From: Saccoglossus kowalevskii
Lineage: Eukaryota; Hemichordata; Enteropneusta; Harrimaniidae
Assembly: GCF_000003605.2 (NCBI RefSeq)
Contig: NW_003149773.1
Location: 111,178-168,267, forward strand
Direction: 5' to 3'
Length of the DNA stretch: 57,090 nucleotides
The notes under the pieces were generated by a model, which ran no database searches, was not told the origin of the DNA, and worked only from the letters and a program-made list of their open reading frames with translations. How positions within the stretch are numbered: position 1 is the first letter of the stretch; each line of letters opens with the position of its first letter. A program made the translations under genes and the position numbers. This document shows, one piece after another, positions 49,711 to 57,090 of this stretch.

Positions 49711-51114
49711 TTACAGAGAGATTTGTCTCGTCGTCTTTAAATACAACATCGGATTGACTCTTAAAACTCGCGAATTCTCGCAGTTTGTCGGACCTACTAT
49801 TGACATCTCCGAATATTCATTTCCATTGTCAAATGTCTCATTTGCTCGGACTGGACCACGGTTTTTTCTGTCACGGTGAGATTTAACCAAAAATATGACA
49901 ATAACTGCTAAAATACCCAACACGATAGCGCCACCAGCGCCAGCACCTGCAGCTACACCAATTAAAGTTGCATCATCACCAATCACGTTTACATATGTTG
50001 TGCCCTCTACGTCACGTGTAGTGGTTGACGAGACGTGGTTTATATATGTACTAGTCAGTGTGGTTGGAACGGGGAGTGATATTGTAACATCTATGGCTGT
50101 ACTGCCTGTAGTGACACTGTTGTTGACGACACACGTGATAATATGCACACCGTTGTCATGGAAACTTACGTCACTTAAAGTTAATTGTGTAGAGTCGTTG
50201 TTGAGTGTAAATCTCTCACCGGAGACAGTAGTATTATCATATTTCCACGAATACGTGAACACGTCAGGATCTCCCAAAGCATTGCAGATGAACCAGGTAG
50301 AGTTTCCTGTGACTACGTCGTTACTTCCTGTCTGTAGTGTTACAGTGGGTTTTGTATAGATACGTTTATGTGGACCGATTTGACATTGGTATCGATTAGC
50401 CCAGCTAGGGTGACTTGAAATGCAGGAAAATACCACACTTTCCTCACCTTGTCGTGGTATCCATGTATGTGTAGTTGTTAATAATCCTTCAACGATACTT
50501 GGATTTGACGAATTCAGTATAAAAAATTGATTGTCTACTATTATATTCCACGTAAGTGTAATCATTGGTACACCAGTGACGTCATTGTGTGTACATGTCA
50601 AAATGACCTCTTCATTCTCCACTATGATGTTATGACTTTGTTGGCACTGAGGAGATCCAATGTTACCAGACGGTGTCACGTAGAAACTAAGAACTGTCAT
50701 ATCGGACGATATAAGCACATTATCATTGATATCACGTACCACACACTGGTAATTTCCACTGTCAAACGCAGCTGTCTGTGCTGAGATTTCAGTTATCTTC
50801 AGCTCAAAAGAGTCGTAGTTAAAGTAATCGGAGTAAGTGTAATATATGGAATACCGTGGGTCCACATTGCCAACTGTTTTCATTTCTCTATTGTCGCTGA
50901 TAGTAATCCCATTCTTCACCCATGAAACTATGTTGTTATTTAGTTCATATACATAACATCTGATTCTACGGGTGAAGTCGTATGTGCTGCCACTTGGAAA
51001 TAAAACCTCATAATCCTGTGGGTACCAGTATGAGCTGAAATAAGGAGTCGAAAATGATTTTTGAAAACGTAGAAATGTTACCAGCAACATCCAGATGATT
51101 CTTGTCAAAACCAT
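49711..51114 (-). CDS. Ig-superfamily receptor A: signal peptide, three Ig domains, membrane segment
   Basis: A single uninterrupted frame of 467 codons. Residues 1-22 are a signal peptide (MVLTRIIWMLLVTFLRF...). Ig domain 1 has Cys53, Trp65 and Cys124 in the classic DSGNYQC motif. Domain 2 has Cys174, Trp189 and Cys231. Domain 3 has Cys277, Trp290 and Cys318. A Thr/Ser-rich stalk follows, then a Gly/Ala/Val/Ile membrane segment at about 372-400 and a basic stop-transfer KSHRDRKNR. A tyrosine motif YSEM lies at 424-427. This is the layout of a type I cell-surface immune or adhesion receptor. The frame then runs into a stop at 49711, while the long tyrosine-rich tail (next entry) is open in a different frame and overlaps this one. 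The coding region of all three Ig domains has no intron. The specific ligand and orthologue are unknown. Confidence 0.88.
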   Translation of the reverse strand: MVLTRIIWMLLVTFLRFQKSFSTPYFSSYWYPQDYEVLFPSGSTYDFTRRIRCYVYELNNNIVSWVKNGITISDNREMKTVGNVDPRYSIYYTYSDYFNYDSFELKITEISAQTAAFDSGNYQCVVRDINDNVLISSDMTVLSFYVTPSGNIGSPQCQQSHNIIVENEEVILTCTHNDVTGVPMITLTWNIIVDNQFFILNSSNPSIVEGLLTTTHTWIPRQGEESVVFSCISSHPSWANRYQCQIGPHKRIYTKPTVTLQTGSNDVVTGNSTWFICNALGDPDVFTYSWKYDNTTVSGERFTLNNDSTQLTLSDVSFHDNGVHIITCVVNNSVTTGSTAIDVTISLPVPTTLTSTYINHVSSTTTRDVEGTTYVNVIGDDATLIGVAAGAGAGGAIVLGILAVIVIFLVKSHRDRKNRGPVRANETFDNGNEYSEMSIVGPTNCENSRVLRVNPMLYLKTTRQISL

Positions 51115-53640
51115 TTCGTCGTTGATCTCGGTTCCATTGACGCGTTTCGATCAGTGAAAGTTTTTGACTTACTTCCTTCATCCGGGCACCTACAACTTAT
51201 TAGTCAGTGAGTGTATTGTTATTTAAATGAGCCAACAAGTTGCTTGGTTGCGCCCACTCACTGTTACCGATAAATACCATGCTCGGAGGCAGAACGGAAA
51301 TGACGAGCTCAGAACGAGACATATGTGTATTCAGTGTCTCTGACTCCAGTCGTCGACAATGTACCCCGTACAAACCTTTCCCCAGTGTCCACAAATCGCT
51401 GACAGTGGAACATTCATTTCTGACACTAAATCTCACTGTCTCGTATCATTCATGGATTTCTAAATGAGTATTTCAGATTCCATAAATAGAAGCATCAATT
51501 ATCCGAACGCGTTGAGGAACATGCATTTTGTTTGGATTTTGTGGGCGGGGCACATTTTCAAATGTCTATTCAATCAAAGAATCATGCAAAATAATTAATA
51601 AATAAACAAGGTGGTGTTGCCATTAAAATGTTTTATTTACTGTACAGGGAGGAGAAGTGAATTTATTCAAACAAAAATGTTTTAGAACGTACGAAAGCTG
51701 GGGGTCATTACTGTCTTGTGTAAAATCGAAAGTTCACTAGGAGGTCACCACTGATACGCGTAAAATTTAACGTAATCAACCTGCTGCCTTCACGCATGAA
51801 GCCAAGAACAGCCACTGGTGGCGCTGTATACAACCGAAACCTACGTATTTCGGCTGGCCAACGCTCACACCGGCGAACAACTTAAAATGCACACTTGTTA
51901 AATTTGATTACCAGTTTAATATGATAGAAAGCGTGTGCCATCTTCAAATATCCACAATAGACAGAGTGGGGAGGGGGTGGGTGATCAAGACCGAATAAAC
52001 GTGATTCCGGTGTTTCATAATAAATACTTTCTATTAATAATTGAACTATAGATATGTCTACGTCATAACCTTGTTATTAGCATATTGTGTACGCAGTGCG
52101 CATGCTTTTTCCCGTATTCCAGATCGCATGCGTCATCAAAGTGAAGTCAATTGCACATTGCGTTTTATGCAAGGTAACGTTCAGCACCATCAATGAGGTT
52201 TGTCAATCAAAGCAGCTTATTGTGTTCGTATTCGAAGCCCACACATAAGCGACGCTACCAGATATATACACAAGCTAACAAGCTACACCAAACCATCGAC
52301 AGCTCAGTTTGCAAATGATTTGTAAAGACTCCCACCATGTCGTACACCGTGATATGGAATTACATAACTCTGGGTGTACGATGTCATTGTTTTATTCACG
52401 TTACCAATGTACAGTAACGGGAGACCATTAAGACAAACAATATTAAATCTCGAAATTTAGACTTTTAATCTTGAAAATTTACAATGCTGAAATGTCATCT
52501 TTCGACGAGTGGACACGTGGGGGAATTGCATCATTCAACCATAGGCAATATACCGTCTATGATTCAACTGGGCACTAACAGTCAATGATGGTGAGTTATT
52601 GCTCATTTCAACGCTTTATTGAATATTACTTGACAACTACTTCCGGGTCATACAAGAAGTCGTGTGAATTATGTATGTGCATAATTCCACTATAACAAAC
52701 AGAAAACTGACATCACACTCCTCTTAATGTGTTCTATTACATTCCCTAAACCATTCACATATTTCGTTTTTGCAGAAATTTTAACAGAAATAATAATTTA
52801 TGATTTATCGAAAACATCAACCGTTATAATGAACAAACTCATTGGTCATGTTCTACGTGACCTCTATCGTCATTACTTAATATATATATGCCCCAACAAC
52901 ATTAAATTACTCGTGATTAAAACATGTTCCCGGTTAAGACACTTTATCATGTGTCGTCATCATAAACACTTTTCAATACATTTTTCTTGTGGAAACACTA
53001 TACAAAATGTGTGTCTGGTAAAAGCAGTGTTGTGACAATAACCACTTTTCATTACGTGTTTCGAATAAACATTCTCAAAATTTTACAATCAAAAACACTG
53101 ACTACAATTGTTTTCATCGTATGCACTTTGTTGGAGACAATCTTATAAACACTTTAAATGTTTTTTTCCCAAAACAGTAAAAATGTTTTATGTTAAAACA
53201 GTAGCACTGACATATTCATTTGCGATTTTAAGGAAAACTATTTTATAAGACACTTAAAATAATATCGGGACAAAACTGTGTCAAAATTTAAAACACTTGT
53301 ATTCACAGTCTATGCATAGAGCTGCATCCAAATACTCAAAAAGTCCATTTCAAAACAAAACAAAACACTACACTTCGTAGCAGATTTATATATGTGCATT
53401 GTATAAAAATTGTATGTAGATAGCAACGTCCAAATACTCAACAAGTTTATATCTATACACTATATATACAAGTTTCCTATACTATTTTAAAAATCCTAAG
53501 GGATTTTTAAAAATACTGTAGGATTTTTCATGACATTCTATAGAACATGTATATTCCTGTAGGAGTTTACACAAAATTCTACAGGAATCAATGAGTCCAT
53601 GCGGTCTAACTTGACATTAAAAAGAAATATGACTATAATA
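51115..53640. other. Upstream flank of Ig receptor A and spacer
   Basis: The first 140 bases are conserved with the relic copy (see 53660-54240), including the minus-strand word GGAAGTAAGT at 51167-51176, which may be a 5' UTR splice donor or a conserved promoter word. The rest shows no exon. The open frame 52727-53035 (plus) has no recognisable domain. Short inverted repeats with ATTCCTGTAG/CTACAGGAAT arms lie at 53553-53588. Confidence 0.45.
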
Positions 53641-53659
53641 ATATACGACCACTTTGTTT

Positions 53660-54240
53660 CACTTTGTCAGATAAATTAATTGATTGAGAACACGAGATTG
53701 GTGTTAGAATATATGACAGACACTGTAGTAAAGATGACATAGTAGTATTTCCCAGCATTACGATAAAGTGGTTGCCATCTCAACGATCTGTATTATCCAT
53801 AGTATTGAACAAAATATGGATATCATGCGATACAAAATTGTGCAAGATACACAATTATGAATAGGGAAGGGTCTACATATTATAATGTTATTGTCTAGTA
53901 TAATCTTTTTGATCGAATTAACTGCATTGAACCACAATTTGAGCTCCTTTCGCATATCAGTAAACTTATATATATTTTTTCTCAGGATAACCATGTAATC
54001 ATCCAAATTCATGTAAGATTTGTATACACGGCTTTTCAGATTAGATATAATTTGTAATTGTTAATAATCCTCTAACGATACTTGGATTTGACAAATTCAG
54101 TATAACCCGTTGTTTGTCGACTATCCGTTTATACCACGTATCATAGTGCGCAGTCACTAAACGTTTTTAACTTACTTCCTCTATTCGGGTACTTAGGTCA
54201 TCTGGAGTATTGTTATTTAAATAATCCAGCAAGCCTATTT
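53660..54240 (-). pseudogene. Relic copy of the Ig receptor with two large internal deletions
   Basis: Three blocks match receptor A and its flanks in the same order. 53660-53905 matches the 3' flank at about 48640-48900 (shared word ACGATAAAGTGGTTGCCATC). 54055-54145 matches domain-2 coding DNA at about 50465-50555 (shared TACTTGGATTTGAC). 54155-54240 matches the 5' flank at about 51150-51250 (shared CTTACTTCCT and TGTTATTTAAAT). The segments encoding tail, membrane span, domain 3, domain 1 and signal peptide are absent. No reading frame survives, so this is a duplicated receptor gene reduced by two deletions. Confidence 0.7.
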
Positions 54241-56635
54241 TCGCGTCACATTTCTTGATTCACAGCGTTAGCAATATTTACTGGAATACAACGAGGAAGT
54301 GGTTTGTAATGCTTGCATCAATACATTAGGGGTTTTAACTTGGATTTAACACGTTTTCTCGATAAAACATTTACTCCGGGTTCTAATACACTCGGGTTGA
54401 TACCTGAATACAAGCGTTTACTAACTAAAGATGGGGTCCTGAACTAACGTTTCAATGATATATGATTGATGCCTTTGATATAAGCATTCACGTTAGCCAT
54501 GTGCTTTACATTATAATATAGACTATATTTTGAGATGTCAGTGTTTATCGTGGTACTGACGCGCTTTCAAACGATGGTCAATGACTCAATTTATTGCCCT
54601 CAATGTTAGCAATCGCATTCGGATCGTGGTGTAATTCCCGAATCTTACGTGCAACTATACATCTGCTCAACCACGGTTACTAGAAAAACTAAGAACCGTG
54701 GCCCAACGAGTTTCCGGCCGCTTTTTTTCTTAAGGTTACTGCACTATACTACATGAGCCAGACAACTTGGAATTCTTTTAGCTTGTATGAAACTATAAAA
54801 AAAGCGTGGTTATCTCAGTACCGACCGAGTACGAAATTGAACGCTCAGAATTGCCGGCAATCATTTGGCGCATTCGATTATGTAAATTTCTCATTTCCGT
54901 AATTTGTCTATGTACGTTACACACCAAACTAACCTTACATTGCACAAATCCCCATACGAGCATCACGTAAAATAGCATGTTTACTGACAAGAAACTAATT
55001 ATTAATTCAAATTCAGGTGAACGTTATGAAGGTTGGTAATGACATTTTTACGAAACTCATCATTAGCTTTTTGTTTAATAATAATATGTACAAAGACCCG
55101 AACTTTATATTCACTCAAGTATTCGCCCTGTATCAAGAGTGACAAGTGACATGACGATCAAAACAGTTCTGTTGTCCTACTAGAACACTGTGGTAGCCAA
55201 GCCAAGCAATGGTCAACCATAAGACACAACGCAGTTAACCTTAACAAAGTAGTTTGGTTCTGGTTGTTAAGAACATGCCAACCCAACTTCATTAAAAAAT
55301 ATGCTCACAACAATGTTGGTCGCCTCAAATATTAAAGCAATCGAACTGGTAATTTTCAAAAAGTCTAACGAAATTTCGCTAACAAATAGAGAAATAATTA
55401 ATGAGCAAGCCTGAGTATAATTGAGGTCCACTCAAGGTATCAACATATCATATATCAAATCAATTGGACTGTTTTTTAGAGATATATAGAGAATTATTGA
55501 TACACGACATGAACAAACCACAAAGGAACCCAGTTGGTTCGATAACGTAATCTGAAGATCATCCTGAAAAACACTTTTGGATCATAGCATGAAGTACAAA
55601 GATGCAAGCCTGTGTGTTTGCGATGTGGATCCAGTTTTCCTCTACCCATTTATTTAACATTGTATTTAATACAGGACAAAAAATCTTACCAAATACATAT
55701 ATCGTAAATGGCGGAACACTATCAGCAAGTGTAATATGGACATATAAATTTGTTGGGATAACACAGGGAACATGAAAACAACATGAAAGAACATGAATGT
55801 GTCGTCTTGTGGAAATATCAGACTAGGAGTGCGAAAGTGTACAGAGCCGGAATTAAGCGCATGGCGCGTTTGAATTCATTGATGAATGTATAATACAGTT
55901 TATTTGCATAATACATATCGGATTTTAACTATACATCTATAAGTTAATAAACATACATACATGCAATAACAATGTCAGGATCATGTGTATAAGGAAGTCT
56001 CGGATGTGAGGTTTGATATCACAATATTACTAATCCTATGAAAATAAATATATAAATTCGAAACCGAAGAAGCGTATGTGTTAATCGTTTTCAGATATTT
56101 GCCGTGTGTGGCGCGAGTAGCATACCCTCGCCTGACCAAATCCGTTGCATTTAATAATTGAAAAAGAACGTCTTCCGAATTACAAATTCATTGATTAGAA
56201 ATGATTTTTCAATATTCAATTGATATACTGAATATAATTTAGAATAATTCATATTTATGAATGAGGCATCGCATTGTTGCGTTAATATATTTCCTTTTTG
56301 AAGTGTATGCAATCAGTACCGTTACTAATATATGTCTTCGTCATGCACTGAAACAAATTCTTTTGGAATTACCGTTGCTTTTGTACTCTGCCATCTAAAC
56401 ACAGAAATGTAGAAATTGCAGGATACATGTGGTTTCGACTTATTGATAAAAAATATGCATATGTGTAATATATCCAAGAACGAATATTTCATCATTGCAT
56501 TGTACGAGTTAATCCTCGTAATATATGGTACATTGAATAAATAAATGTCGTCATACCAACCCATTACAATGAAAACATTACGATTCTACCTATATTACCA
56601 TCCCTAATTTTTTTAATAGTACATAATAACAGTTT
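54241..56635. other. Spacer between the relic and Ig receptor B
   Basis: AT-rich sequence without supported exons. Short open frames (54793-54990, 56325-56564, both minus) show no domain. The 3' flank of receptor B directly left of 56636 resembles that of receptor A over a short stretch (TTCAGTTCTGCGTACATGAC in A), so the duplicated unit includes some downstream DNA. Confidence 0.45.
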
Positions 56636-57090
56636 TCATATTTCCAGTTCTGCGTACATGACATCTTCGTTGCCGTTGCCGTGTTTGTTACGACTCAATG
56701 CACGCATTGACGTTGTCGAGTCTGCAAATTCCAGATCAGCATATGAGAGCCCCTCCACGTTACTTACCATCCGTCGGTCTAATGCAGCGCCCTCGTTTGA
56801 CTTTGACTCTGGTTTCCTTTCGGGTCGCACAACATCATATTCGGGTCCAATTATATCATCGGCTGAATTGCGAACTTCTGTCTTACTGTTACGTTGTTGC
56901 ACGTTTTGATAGACGACTGTGGGGTCACTCTCAACTCCTCGTAGAGGATTAACTTGTTGGAATTGCTCGGTGACGATGATTGGTTTCGTCCTCTTTTCTA
57001 GGTTCTTTGCACCCATGACCAGTCTTAGCAGGTTTGGGTCCAGGAGTAGGAGTGGTTCCCAGCATTCTTCGTCTGATCTTTCGTCTGCTT
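56636..57090 (-). CDS. Ig receptor B, cytoplasmic tail only (cut by the right window edge)
   Basis: The frame is open from the window edge to the stop at 56636. The last 126 codons from a Met at 57016 carry four tyrosine motifs that align one-to-one with receptor A: Tyr36 (VVYQNV), Tyr60 (PEYDVV), Tyr92 (LSYADL) and Tyr121 (VMYAEL). NVEGLSYADLEF is identical to A. YQNV keeps the Grb2-type YxN but loses the Met that gives A its PI3K-type YxxM. Upstream of about 56970 the protein similarity to A switches into the other two frames (KQTKDQTKNA, then TPGPKPAKTGHGC), so the copy has lost frame relative to A at one or two points. The ectodomain should lie beyond 57090. The Met at 57016 is internal, not the true start. 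Confidence 0.8.
   Translation of the reverse strand, partial: ADERSDEECWEPLLLLDPNLLRLVMGAKNLEKRTKPIIVTEQFQQVNPLRGVESDPTVVYQNVQQRNSKTEVRNSADDIIGPEYDVVRPERKPESKSNEGAALDRRMVSNVEGLSYADLEFADSTTSMRALSRNKHGNGNEDVMYAELEI

Noticed and set aside
49895-50359. 154-codon plus-strand frame opposite the Ig receptor
   Set aside because: Antisense shadow of the receptor's membrane span and third Ig domain.

Overview
The window looks like a stretch of an invertebrate animal nuclear genome. It is AT-rich and gene-sparse. Its genes are split by GT-AG introns, and most of the rest is introns, intergenic DNA, short inverted-repeat transposons, a tRNA-derived SINE, a LINE remnant and microsatellites. The actin intron positions (after codons 42 and 122, and inside codons 205 and 269) and the gene content suggest an invertebrate deuterostome such as a hemichordate or cephalochordate. 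That placement is inference. There are two N gaps, at 31346-31991 and 43023-43072.

Layout from left to right. (1) 533-2346, minus: the 5' end of an unrecognised gene for an arginine-rich then acidic protein, running off the left edge. (2) 6914-18995, minus: a complete four-exon fascin gene (491 aa, actin-bundling beta-trefoil protein) with large introns. (3) About 25418-31345, minus, possibly reaching 35261: a multi-exon membrane protein of the YeeE/YedE (sulphur-transport, TsuA-like) family, with its N-terminal part lost in the 646-base gap. (4) 35262-43677: a long gene-poor region with a 1.2-kb PIF/Harbinger-like element, a foldback element and a SINE. (5) 43678-45939, plus: a complete five-exon actin gene (376 aa) with several unusual residues. 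(6) 49154-57090, minus: a tandem group of immunoglobulin-superfamily receptors with tyrosine-rich, ITIM-like tails. It holds one near-complete copy with a frame break, one badly deleted relic, and the tail of a third copy cut by the right edge.

The genes do not form a pathway. Actin and fascin are functional partners in cells (filaments and their bundler), but nothing here suggests that their proximity matters. The two most interesting loci are the animal sulphur-transport homologue and the tandem ITIM-tailed Ig receptors, which look like a small, actively duplicating and decaying innate-immune-type receptor family. A family of about 130-300 bp TTAA-ended inverted-repeat elements (five copies, three of them very similar) is scattered through introns and intergenic DNA.
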